NCBI RefSeq assembly: GCF_034676725.1
Contig: NZ_JAUCBR010000004.1
Span: 248,001 to 312,000 of the forward strand
Origin: Denitromonas sp.
GTDB taxonomy: Bacteria > Pseudomonadota > Gammaproteobacteria > Burkholderiales > Rhodocyclaceae
Reading direction: 5' to 3'
Length of the DNA stretch: 64,000 bases
Of the stretch, positions 31,884 to 40,075 are shown piece after piece (the stretch's first letter is position 1; the number at the start of each line of letters is the position of its first letter). Made by a program: the position numbers and the translations under genes. The notes beneath the pieces are model-generated. The model was given only the letters and a program-made list of their open reading frames with translations. It was not told the origin of the DNA and searched no databases.

Positions 31884-32740
31884 TGAGCCTCGACGCCTTC
31901 GCGCGCGAGCGCAGCTATCTCGTCCGTCTGGCCTACCGCATGCTCGGTTCGGTCGCCGATGCCGAGGATGCGGTGCAGGACACCTACCTGCGCTGGCAGG
32001 CGGCCGCCGAGCCGGCGCTCGACACCCCACGCGCCTGGTTCACCCGCACCTGCACCCGCCTCTGCCTGGACCGGCTCAAGTCGGCCCACCGCACGCGCGA
32101 ACAGTATGTGGGCGAGTGGCTGCCCGAACCCTTCGTGGACGACAGCGAGACACGCGCCGTGCTCGACGAGAGCTTGTCGATGGCCCTGCTCGCCACCATC
32201 GAGCGCCTGACCCCGGCCGAGCGCGCCGCCTTCTTGCTGCACGACGTATTCGACTACGGCTTCGACGACATCGCCAGCATGCTCGACCTCTCCCCGGCCA
32301 ACTGCCGCCAGCTGGCCACCCGCGCGCGGCGGCACCTGGCCGGCGAGCGGGTGCGCGGGCCGCGCGACGCGGACACCGTGCAACGGCTCGGCCAGGCCTT
32401 CTTCGCCGCCATCCGCGGCGGCGACATCGCCGGCCTGCAGGCGGTGCTGAGCGAGGACGTGGTGCTGCGCGCCGACGGCGGCGGCAAGGTGTCGGCCGCG
32501 CGCCGGCCGGTGGAAGGCCGCACGGCGGTGCTGCGCTTTCTGGCGGCCATCTTCATGCGCGGCAACGCCCCAGGCCCCGAGGTACGCGAGCGCTGGTTCA
32601 ACGGCGCGCCGGGCATGCTCATCGTCGACGGCGAGCGACCGGTCTCGGCCTTCCACTTCGACGTGCGCGACGGGCGCATCGCCGGCATTTTCGTGCAGCG
32701 CAACCCCGACAAGCTGTGCGGCTTCGCGCCGGTGGCCTGA
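31883..32740 (+). CDS. ECF41-family RNA polymerase sigma factor with SnoaL-like C-terminal domain
   Basis: A 285-residue sigma factor: region 2 at about 8-70 (RSYLVRLAYRMLGSVADAEDAVQDTYLRW), region 4 at about 105-155, and a fused C-terminal SnoaL-like domain from about 165. All three ECF41 signature motifs are present: WLPEP (79-83) in the linker, DGGGK (198-202) and NPDKL (274-278) in the C-terminal domain. In this family the extension replaces an anti-sigma factor and tunes activity. It overlaps the AhpD-like gene, its probable target. The inducing signal is not known. Confidence 0.95.
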   Translation: MSLDAFARERSYLVRLAYRMLGSVADAEDAVQDTYLRWQAAAEPALDTPRAWFTRTCTRLCLDRLKSAHRTREQYVGEWLPEPFVDDSETRAVLDESLSMALLATIERLTPAERAAFLLHDVFDYGFDDIASMLDLSPANCRQLATRARRHLAGERVRGPRDADTVQRLGQAFFAAIRGGDIAGLQAVLSEDVVLRADGGGKVSAARRPVEGRTAVLRFLAAIFMRGNAPGPEVRERWFNGAPGMLIVDGERPVSAFHFDVRDGRIAGIFVQRNPDKLCGFAPVA

Positions 32741-32745
32741 ATAGC

Positions 32746-32775
32746 AAAACGCCCGGCCGAAGCCGGGCGTTTTTA
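32746..32775. terminator. Bidirectional Rho-independent terminator
   Basis: AAAACGCCCGGC (32746-32757), loop CGAA, GCCGGGCGTTTT (32762-32773). T-runs form on both strands, so it serves both the ECF41 gene and the convergent transporter gene. Confidence 0.93.
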
Positions 32776-32792
32776 TATCGAACGGACGCCGC

Positions 32793-34139
32793 TCAGAGAC
32801 TGGAGACGAACACCACGATCACCCCGATCGGCGCGACGAAGCGCACCACCAGGTTCCACAGCGCAAAACCGCCGCTGCTCAGGTCCAGCTCCTCGCGCAC
32901 GCTCTCGCGATTGAGGCACCAGCCGACGAACACCACGGCACCCAGCGCGGTCAGCGGCAGCAGGAACTTGCTGGTGAGCTTGTCGAGCAGGTCGAAGATG
33001 TTGTTGCCGAAGATCAGCACATCGCTCCACACGTTGAACGACAGCAGCGCCGCGATGCCCAGCGCCCAGATGACCACGCCGGCCAGCACCGTCGCGCCAA
33101 CCCGGCCCAGCGGGGTGCGCTCCTGCAGCAGCTCGACGGACGGCTCGAGCAGCGAGATGGCCGAGGTGAGCGCGGCGAAGGTCAGCAGCAGGAAGAACAT
33201 GGTGCCGAGGATCACGCCGCCGGTGATCTTGCCGAAGACCAGCGGCAGGGTGACGAAGATCAGACCCGGGCCGGCGGCCGGATCGAGGCCGTTGGCGAAC
33301 ACGATGGGAAAGATCGCCAGGCCGGCGCCGAGGGCGATCACGGTGTCCATGATGGCCACGGTGCGCGCGGCGCGCAGCAGGTTGACCTTCTGCCCCAGGT
33401 AGGAGCCGTAGGCAATCATCACGCCCATGCCCAGCGACAGGGTGAAGAAAGCATGACCAAGGGCGGCCAGCACGACTTCGCCGGTGAGCTTGGAGAAATC
33501 CGGTGCAAACAGGTATTCCAGCGCGCGGCCAAAACCGTCGGACGCCGCACCGTAGCCGACCATCAGCGCCAGCAGCACGCCGAGCGCCGGCATGAGGATC
33601 TTGGAGGCACGCTCCAGGCCGCCCGATACGCCCAGGGCGACCACGCCGGCGGTCAGCGCCATGAAGGCGGTGTGCCAGATGGTGAGCGAGCCGGGGTTAC
33701 CCAGCATGCCCGAGAAGGCGGCGCCGGCAGCATCGGAGTCCATGCCGCTGAAGCTGCCGCTCATGGCGTCGAGCAGGTAGGACAGCGCCCAGCCGCCGAT
33801 CACGCTATAGAAGGAGAGGATCAGGAAGCCGGCCAGCGTGCCGCTGACACCGACCATGACCCAGCCCTTGCCACGGCCGTTGGCCTCGGCCAGATCGGCC
33901 ATCGAGTTGATGGGGTTCTTCTGGCCGCGACGGCCGATCATCCATTCAGCGACGATGATCGGCAGGCCGATCAGCGCGATACACACCAGGTACACGGCCA
34001 CAAAGGCGGCGCCGCCACTCTGGCCGACCATGTAGGGAAACTTCCAGATATTGCCCAGACCGACCGCCGAACCGACGGCGGCGAGCACGAAGCCCATGCG
34101 CGACGACCACTGACCGTGGCCTTGTTTGACTGCTGACAT
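32793..34139 (-). CDS. Sodium-dependent (SNF/NSS family) amino-acid transporter
   Basis: ATG at 34139 (AAGGAGACACGC upstream) gives 448 residues with about 11-12 membrane helices; the frame continues upstream without function. SRMGFVLAAVGSAVGLGNIWKFPYMVGQSGGAAFVAVYLVCI (shown in the pieces GSAVGLGNIWKFPY and GGAAFVAVYL) is the unwound TM1 signature of the LeuT fold that binds sodium and amino acid. It is last in a minus-strand group with indolepyruvate oxidoreductase and leucine dehydrogenase, so it probably imports branched-chain or aromatic amino acids. Confidence 0.92.
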   Translation of the reverse strand: MSAVKQGHGQWSSRMGFVLAAVGSAVGLGNIWKFPYMVGQSGGAAFVAVYLVCIALIGLPIIVAEWMIGRRGQKNPINSMADLAEANGRGKGWVMVGVSGTLAGFLILSFYSVIGGWALSYLLDAMSGSFSGMDSDAAGAAFSGMLGNPGSLTIWHTAFMALTAGVVALGVSGGLERASKILMPALGVLLALMVGYGAASDGFGRALEYLFAPDFSKLTGEVVLAALGHAFFTLSLGMGVMIAYGSYLGQKVNLLRAARTVAIMDTVIALGAGLAIFPIVFANGLDPAAGPGLIFVTLPLVFGKITGGVILGTMFFLLLTFAALTSAISLLEPSVELLQERTPLGRVGATVLAGVVIWALGIAALLSFNVWSDVLIFGNNIFDLLDKLTSKFLLPLTALGAVVFVGWCLNRESVREELDLSSGGFALWNLVVRFVAPIGVIVVFVSSL

Positions 34140-34176
34140 GCGTGTCTCCTTCCTTGCGTTTTTTTGGTGAATCGAT

Positions 34177-34216
34177 GGGCCGGACGACGCTTCTTTTTTT
34201 TCTGGATGTCCGGCCC
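34177..34216 (-). other. Hairpin between leucine dehydrogenase and transporter genes
   Basis: GGGCCGGAC (34177-34185) pairs with GTCCGGCCC (34208-34216); the loop has an eight-T run on the plus strand (eight As in the minus-strand message). No U-tract follows on the minus strand. Confidence 0.5.
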
Positions 34217-34227
34217 AGGTACTGCGG

Positions 34228-35277
34228 TTAGCGCTTGAAGCGCGCCTCGGCCAGGGCGTCGGCCACCTCCCCGGTCGGTCGCTGCTCCTTGGCCGCACGC
34301 TCGAAGATTTCGAGCAGCGTGCCGTAGATGCCTTCGACATGCTTGAGCAGTGCGGCGCGGTCGAAGCCGGTGCGCTCATAGTACACATCGATGATGCCGC
34401 CGGCATTGATGACATAGTCCGGCGCATAGAGGATGCCGCGGCGCATCAGCTCGGAGCCATGGCGGGCCTCGGCCAGCTGGTTGTTGGAGGCGCCGGCCAC
34501 GATGCGCGCCTTGAGCTGCGGGATGGTCTGGTCATTGAGGATGGCGCCCAGCGCGCAGGGGGCAAACACATCCACGTCCAGGCCGTAGATGGCTTCCGGG
34601 GCCACCACGGTGGCGCCCAGCTCACTACCGGCACGCACCAGGTTGTCCTTGTGGATGTCGGTCACCCACAGCTGGGCGCCGGCCTCCTTGAGCTGGCGGG
34701 CGAGGTCGAAGCCGACGTTGCCCACGCCCTGCACGGCCACGCGCACGCCCTCGAGCGAGTCGCGGCCCAGTTGTGCCTTGACCGCGGCCTTGATGCCGAC
34801 GAAGGTGCCCAGCGCAGTGGCCGGCGACGGGTCGCCGCTGCGGGTGCCGGTGTCGGTGGGCTTGTCGACGATGCCGGCCACGTGCGCGGTGCGCTCGGCC
34901 AGGTATTTCATGTCGGAAACGCTGGTGCCCGAATCCTCGGCGGCGATGTAGCGACCGTTGAGGCGGTTGAGCGCGGTGGCGAAGGCGTCGAGCAGCGCCG
35001 GGCTCTTGTCGGTGCGCGGGTTGCCGATGATCACCGACTTGCCGCCGCCGAGCTTGAGGCCGGCCAGGGCGGACTTGTAGGTCATGCCGCGCGACAGGCG
35101 CAGCACGTCGCGGATGGCCTCGTCCTCGCTGGCGTAGGGCCACATGCGGCAGCCGCCGAGCGCGGGGCCGAGGTTGGAATTGTGGATGGCGATGATGGCC
35201 TTGAGGCCGCTGGCGTCGTCGCTGACGAACACCACCTGCTCGTGATCGGCGAAATCACGCTGGGAAAAAACCGACAT
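34228..35277 (-). CDS. Leucine/branched-chain amino-acid dehydrogenase (Glu/Leu/Phe/Val dehydrogenase family)
   Basis: A 349-residue enzyme. GPALGGCRMWPY and YKSALAGLKLGGGKSVI hold the catalytic/substrate lysines, AAEDSGTSVSDM the aspartate region, and VAVQGVGNVGFDLARQL the NAD-binding loop. The length fits leucine dehydrogenase (about 350-365) rather than glutamate dehydrogenase (about 420-450). It deaminates branched-chain amino acids to 2-oxoacids. Phenylalanine dehydrogenase is an alternative that the neighbouring arylpyruvate-type oxidoreductase would also fit. Confidence 0.88.
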   Translation of the reverse strand: MSVFSQRDFADHEQVVFVSDDASGLKAIIAIHNSNLGPALGGCRMWPYASEDEAIRDVLRLSRGMTYKSALAGLKLGGGKSVIIGNPRTDKSPALLDAFATALNRLNGRYIAAEDSGTSVSDMKYLAERTAHVAGIVDKPTDTGTRSGDPSPATALGTFVGIKAAVKAQLGRDSLEGVRVAVQGVGNVGFDLARQLKEAGAQLWVTDIHKDNLVRAGSELGATVVAPEAIYGLDVDVFAPCALGAILNDQTIPQLKARIVAGASNNQLAEARHGSELMRRGILYAPDYVINAGGIIDVYYERTGFDRAALLKHVEGIYGTLLEIFERAAKEQRPTGEVADALAEARFKR

Positions 35278-35389
35278 GCTGCGTCTCCTTCTTTGTCTGG
35301 ATACCCTTAAAGGGATCCGAATGGATGCAGCACGCCCGCCGCCGTCTCTTGTGGCGACTTGGGCGAGCGAGCTGCGGGTTTGAGTCAGG

Positions 35390-38300
35390 TCAGGCCGTGG
35401 CCTTGGGGATGTGCGAGATCACCTTGACGTCGCCGAGGGTGCGTTCGCCCTTGAAGCGGGCCATCAGCGTTTTCTGCTGATTGCGGGCATGCTCGACATA
35501 GCGCTCGCGCACATGGCCGAAGCCGCGCATCTGGTCCGGCAGGTTGGCCAGTTCGACCGCCACGTCGTGGTTGGTCGGCTTGAGGCCGGCCAGCACGGTG
35601 TCGATCAGCGCTTCGTACTCGGTAATCAGGGCACGGTCCAGCTTGCGATCGGCGCTGCGCGCAAAGGGGTCGAGCGCACCGCCGCGCAGATGCTTGAAGC
35701 GGGCCAGCAGGCGCATGGCCTTGAGCATCCACGGGCCGTAGGCGCGCTTCTTGAGCTGGCCGGTGGCGGCGTCCTTGTCGGCCAGCAGCGGCGGGGCGAG
35801 GTGGAAGACGAGCTTGTAGTCGCCTTCGAACTGATCCTCGACACGCTGCAGGAAGTCGCTGTCGGTGTACAGACGCGCCACCTCGTACTCGTCCTTGTAG
35901 GCGAGCAGTTTGTAGTAGCCGCGGGCCACCGCTTCGGTCAGCAGGGTGATGCCGGGCGACACGGCCTCCTCGGCCTTGCGCACCTTGTTCACCAGCGCCA
36001 GGTAGCGCTCGGCGTAGGCGGCGTCCTGGTAGGCGGTGAGCTGTTCCTTGCGGCGGGCGATCACCTCGTCGACCGTGGTCGACAACTGGTGATGCGCGGG
36101 CACATGGGCCGGCTGGGCAGCCTTGACCACGGCGGCCATGTCGACCGCAGCCACGCGGCCCCACTGGAAGGCGGCAATATTGGCCTTGACCGCCGCACCG
36201 TTGATCTCGATGGCGCGGATGATGGCGCCGCGGGTCAGCGGCACCAGCCCCTTCTGCCAGGCGTAGCCGAGCATGAACAGGTTGGTGGCGATCGCGTCGC
36301 CCATGATCGCCGTGGCCAGGCGCGAGGCATCCAGGAAGTCTGCCTGATCCGCGCCGACGGCCTCGGCGATGCGCGCTTCCATCCCGTCTTGCGGGAACTG
36401 CGGGTCCGGGTACTTCTGTACGTCGCCACTGCGGGCCTGGGCAGCAAAGCCGCGCACGAAGTCGCTGGTGTTGCTCTTGTCGCTGTTGATCACCACACGG
36501 GTGTGCCCGGCGCGCATCTTGGCGATGGACTCGTCGGAGGCGGTCACCACCAGGTCGCAGCCGATCACGGCGTTGGCCTCACCGGCCGCCACACGCGCCG
36601 CGTAGAGCGCCTCGGGCTTGTCGGCGATGCGCACATGCGACCACACCGCGCCGCCCTTCTGCGCCAGGCCGGCCATGTCGAGCACCGACACGCCCTTGCC
36701 TTCGAGGTGCGCGGCCATGCCCAGCAGCGCGCCGATGGTCACCACGCCGGTGCCGCCGACGCCGGTGATCAGCATGCCCCAGGGGGCGGCCGTGCCCGGC
36801 AGCGTCGGCTCGGGCAGGTTGGCGAACATGGTCTCGGCCGGGGTCGCGGCCTTGCCTTTCTTGAGCGCGCCACCTTCGATGGTGACAAAGCTCGGGCAGA
36901 AGCCTTTCAGGCAGGAGAAGTCCTTGTTGCAGGCGGACTGGTCGATGGTGCGCTTGCGGCCGAATTCGGTCTCGACCGGCATCACCGACATGCAGTTGGA
37001 TTTCTCCGAGCAGTCGCCACAGCCTTCACACACCAGATCGTTGATGACCACGCGCTTGGCCGGATCGGGGAACTTGCCGCGCTTGCGACGGCGGCGCTTC
37101 TCGGCCGCGCAGGTCTGGTCGTAGATGATCGCGGTCACGCCGGCGATCTCGCGCAGCTCGCGCTGCACGGCGTCCAGCTCGTCGCGATGGCGGACCGGGG
37201 TGTGGTGCGGCAGACCGACGTCGCCGGCATACTTGCCCGGCTCGTCGGTCACCACCACCAGGTTGTGGATGCCTTCGGCAGCGATCTGACGGGCGATGAT
37301 CGGCACGGAGAGCTGGCCGTCGTGCGGCTGGCCGCCGGTCATGGCGACGGCGTCGTTGTAGAGAATCTTGTAGGTGATGTTCACGCCCGCAGCGATCGAC
37401 TGACGAATCGCCAGCAGGCCGGAGTGCATGTAGGTGCCGTCACCCAGGTTGGCGAACACATGCCGGGTTTCGGTGAACGGCGCCTGGCCGACCCAAGGCA
37501 CGCCCTCGCCGCCCATCTGGCAGAAAGTCTGCGTCGATTCGGGCGACAGCCAGGTGGCCATGTAGTGGCAACCGATGCCGGCCAGCGCCTTGGAGCCTTC
37601 GGGCACCTTGGTGGACGAGTTGTGCGGGCAGCCCGAGCAATAATGCGGAATGCGCGCGATGGCACGATTCGGCTTGGCCAGCGCGGCTTCCTTGGCTTCC
37701 AGGAAGGCCAGACGCGCCGCGATGCGGTCGGAGGTGTAGTGGCGGGCGATGCGCGCGGCGATGACGCGGGCGATCATCGCCGGGGTCAACTCGCCGGCGG
37801 CGGGCAACAGCCATTCGCTGTGCGGCAGCGACCATTCGCCTTTTTCGTCGAACTTGCCGATCACGCGCGGGCGAGCCGACTCGCTCCAGTTGTAGAGCTC
37901 TTCCTTGATCTGGTATTCGAGGAACTGACGCTTCTCCTCGATCACCAGGATCTCTTCGAGCCCCTCGGCGAACTCACGCACGCCTTCGGCTTCGAGCGGC
38001 CAGACCATGCCGACCTTGTACACACGCAGGCCGATCGTGGCGGCCACGGCCTCGTCGATGCCCAGGTCTTCGAGCGCCTGGCGCACATCGAGATAGCTCT
38101 TGCCGCTGGTGACGATGCCCAGGCGCGGAGTCGGGCTGTCGATGACGATCTTGTTGAGTTTGTTGGCGCGGCAATAGGCCAGCGCGGCATACAGCTTGTG
38201 ATGGAGCAGGCGCTTTTCCTGCACCAGCGGGGGATCGGGCCAGCGGATGTTGAGGCCGTCAGCCGGGGTCGGGAATTCGGTCGGGATGATGGTCTCGACG

Positions 38301-38983
38301 GCGAAGGGATCGACGTTCACCGAAGCGGAGGTCTCGACGGTATCTGCCAGGGCCTTGAAGGCCACCCAACAGCCGGAGTAACGCGACATGGCAAAGCCGT
38401 GGATGCCCATGTCCAGGTATTCCTGGATGTCGGCCGGCGCCAGCACCGGCATCATCAGCGCCTTGAACACATGCTCGGTCTGGTGCGGCAGGGTCGAGGA
38501 CTTGGCCGCATGGTCGTCGCCGGCAATGGCCAGCACGCCACCGAACTTGGAGGTACCCGCGGCGTTGGCATGGCGGAACACGTCACCCGTGCGATCGACG
38601 CCCGGCCCCTTGCCGTACCACATGGCGAACACGCCGTCGTACTTGGCGTTCGGGTCGAGATTGACCTGCTGGGTGCCCCACACCGCGGTGGCGGCGAGGT
38701 CTTCGTTGATACCGGCCTGGAACGTGATGTGGTTCGGCTCGAGGAATTTCTTCGCCCGCCAGAACTCATGGTCCACGTTGCCCAGCGGCGATCCGCGGTA
38801 GCCGCTGACGAAGCCGGCAGTGTTCAGCCCGGCGCGCTCGTCGCGGGCGCGCTGCATCATGGGCAGGCGCACCAGCGCCTGGGTGCCGTTCAAATAGACG
38901 CGGCCGCTGGGCAGCGTATATTTGTCGTTCAGCGTCACTTCGCGCAATGCGACCGCTTCTGCATCCTTGTGGGGTGCATTCAT
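35390..38983 (-). CDS. Indolepyruvate ferredoxin oxidoreductase, fused subunits
   Basis: A 1197-residue protein combining, in order, a pyrimidine/TPP pyruvate:ferredoxin oxidoreductase part (SGYRGSPLGNVDHEF near residue 60), the TPP-binding catalytic part (GDGTYMHSGLLAIRQ and HYCSGCPHN), a ferredoxin-like stretch with clustered cysteines (VCEGCGDCSEKSNC, then CNKDFSCLKGFCP) and the gamma-domain (GVGGTGVVTIGALLG). It converts arylpyruvates or branched 2-oxoacids with CoA to acyl-CoA and reduced ferredoxin. The substrate of this fused proteobacterial form includes phenylpyruvate-like acids. AGGAG lies before the ATG. First gene of the minus-strand group, divergent from a lysR gene. Confidence 0.93.
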   Translation of the reverse strand: MNAPHKDAEAVALREVTLNDKYTLPSGRVYLNGTQALVRLPMMQRARDERAGLNTAGFVSGYRGSPLGNVDHEFWRAKKFLEPNHITFQAGINEDLAATAVWGTQQVNLDPNAKYDGVFAMWYGKGPGVDRTGDVFRHANAAGTSKFGGVLAIAGDDHAAKSSTLPHQTEHVFKALMMPVLAPADIQEYLDMGIHGFAMSRYSGCWVAFKALADTVETSASVNVDPFAVETIIPTEFPTPADGLNIRWPDPPLVQEKRLLHHKLYAALAYCRANKLNKIVIDSPTPRLGIVTSGKSYLDVRQALEDLGIDEAVAATIGLRVYKVGMVWPLEAEGVREFAEGLEEILVIEEKRQFLEYQIKEELYNWSESARPRVIGKFDEKGEWSLPHSEWLLPAAGELTPAMIARVIAARIARHYTSDRIAARLAFLEAKEAALAKPNRAIARIPHYCSGCPHNSSTKVPEGSKALAGIGCHYMATWLSPESTQTFCQMGGEGVPWVGQAPFTETRHVFANLGDGTYMHSGLLAIRQSIAAGVNITYKILYNDAVAMTGGQPHDGQLSVPIIARQIAAEGIHNLVVVTDEPGKYAGDVGLPHHTPVRHRDELDAVQRELREIAGVTAIIYDQTCAAEKRRRRKRGKFPDPAKRVVINDLVCEGCGDCSEKSNCMSVMPVETEFGRKRTIDQSACNKDFSCLKGFCPSFVTIEGGALKKGKAATPAETMFANLPEPTLPGTAAPWGMLITGVGGTGVVTIGALLGMAAHLEGKGVSVLDMAGLAQKGGAVWSHVRIADKPEALYAARVAAGEANAVIGCDLVVTASDESIAKMRAGHTRVVINSDKSNTSDFVRGFAAQARSGDVQKYPDPQFPQDGMEARIAEAVGADQADFLDASRLATAIMGDAIATNLFMLGYAWQKGLVPLTRGAIIRAIEINGAAVKANIAAFQWGRVAAVDMAAVVKAAQPAHVPAHHQLSTTVDEVIARRKEQLTAYQDAAYAERYLALVNKVRKAEEAVSPGITLLTEAVARGYYKLLAYKDEYEVARLYTDSDFLQRVEDQFEGDYKLVFHLAPPLLADKDAATGQLKKRAYGPWMLKAMRLLARFKHLRGGALDPFARSADRKLDRALITEYEALIDTVLAGLKPTNHDVAVELANLPDQMRGFGHVRERYVEHARNQQKTLMARFKGERTLGDVKVISHIPKATA

Positions 38984-39088
38984 GGACCGTCTCCTCCATT
39001 GTGTGGTTGGTCTCGTTTTGCGAAATGATAGGAAGTGAAACGGTTATCGTAAAATCACAAGAATTCTATTCCGATATCAAAAAAACAA
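38984..39088. promoter_or_regulatory. Divergent promoter region ior-lysR
   Basis: A 105-base AT-rich intergenic space between the oxidoreductase gene and the LysR gene, the usual location of LysR binding sites. It contains partly symmetric AT-rich sequence (e.g. TATTCCGATATC near 39068-39079), but no site could be fixed with certainty. Confidence 0.4.
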
Positions 39089-39994
39089 ATGGCGACCGAG
39101 ATCACGCTCCGCCAGCTGCGCTACTTCACCGCCGCCGCCGAAACCGGGCAGTTCTCGATGGCCGCGGCCAAGATGTTCGTCTCGCAGTCCGCCATCACCA
39201 ACGCCATCCTGCTGCTCGAAGAGCGCCTGGGCGTGAAGCTGTTCGAGCGCCATCCGCATGGCGTGGTGCTCACCGCCGAGGGCCATCGCTTCTACCAGCA
39301 CGCCGGCAACATCCTCGACTCCGTGCAGGATGCCCTGCGTGAGCCACGCTTCGGCGCCGACCACCTCAGCGGCAGCATCCGCATCGCTGCCACCTATACC
39401 GTGCTGGGCTACTTCCTGCCGCCGCTGTTCTCGCGCTTTCGCGCCACCTACCCCGAGGTCGACCTCGACCTGCACGACATGGGCCGGCTCGATGTCGAAG
39501 CGGCCGTCGAATCCGGCCAACTGGAGCTGGGCGTGGTGGTGTTGTCCAACGTCGAAAACCCCAACCGCTTCGGCCACCATGTGCTGATGCGCTCGCGCCG
39601 CCAGCTATGGGCTGCCGCCGGCCACCCGGTGCTGCAGACGCCCTTCCCTTCACTGGCCGACATTGCCCAGCACCCCTACCTGTTGCTCACCGTCGACGGC
39701 GGCGAGGAATCCAACCGGCGCTTCTGGATCGACAACGGCCTGGAGCCGCGCGTGGCCTTTCGCACCAGCGTGATGGAAGCGATTCGCGGCATGGTGGCGC
39801 ACGGCTTCGGCGTCACCATCCTCAGCGACATGGTCTATCGTCCCTGGTCGCTGGAGGGCAAGAAGATCGAAGCGCGGCCCATCCTCGACGCCGTGCCACA
39901 CATGGAAGTCGGCCTGATCTGGCCGAAGGACGCCAAGCTCTCCGAGCCGGCCGAGGCGCTGCGCCAGTTTTTGATTCAGGCCTGCGGCAGCTGA
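39089..39994 (+). CDS. LysR-family transcriptional regulator
   Basis: A 301-residue LTTR: HTH LRQLRYFTAAAETGQFSMAAAKMFVSQSAITNAILLLEERLGVKLFER at about 8-57 (pieces: FSMAAAKMFVSQSAIT, LLEERLGVKLFER) and a periplasmic-binding-protein-like effector domain from about residue 90. Divergent orientation to the indolepyruvate oxidoreductase gene makes it the probable activator of the amino-acid catabolic operon. No ribosome binding site is visible before the ATG. Confidence 0.9.
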   Translation: MATEITLRQLRYFTAAAETGQFSMAAAKMFVSQSAITNAILLLEERLGVKLFERHPHGVVLTAEGHRFYQHAGNILDSVQDALREPRFGADHLSGSIRIAATYTVLGYFLPPLFSRFRATYPEVDLDLHDMGRLDVEAAVESGQLELGVVVLSNVENPNRFGHHVLMRSRRQLWAAAGHPVLQTPFPSLADIAQHPYLLLTVDGGEESNRRFWIDNGLEPRVAFRTSVMEAIRGMVAHGFGVTILSDMVYRPWSLEGKKIEARPILDAVPHMEVGLIWPKDAKLSEPAEALRQFLIQACGS

Positions 39995-40012
39995 GCCGGG
40001 CGACTCGCCGCC

Positions 40013-40070
40013 CCCTCCGTAGGGCCGGCTTCAGCCGGCCATGGCGGGTTGAAACCCGCCCTACGGAGGG
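40013..40070. repeat. Cloverleaf palindromic element, 58 bases
   Basis: A perfect 12-base outer stem (CCCTCCGTAGGG at 40013-40024 with its complement at 40059-40070) encloses two perfect hairpins: GGCCGGC-TTCA-GCCGGCC (40023-40040) and GGCGGGTT-GA-AACCCGCC (40043-40060). The arms overlap the outer stem by two bases. Located between convergent genes. Confidence 0.92.
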
Positions 40071-40075
40071 ATGCA

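Noticed and set aside
35411..39028. A 1205-codon open frame antisense to the indolepyruvate oxidoreductase
   Set aside because: Its length mirrors the real gene. The composition is typical of the antisense of high-GC coding DNA and no motif is visible.
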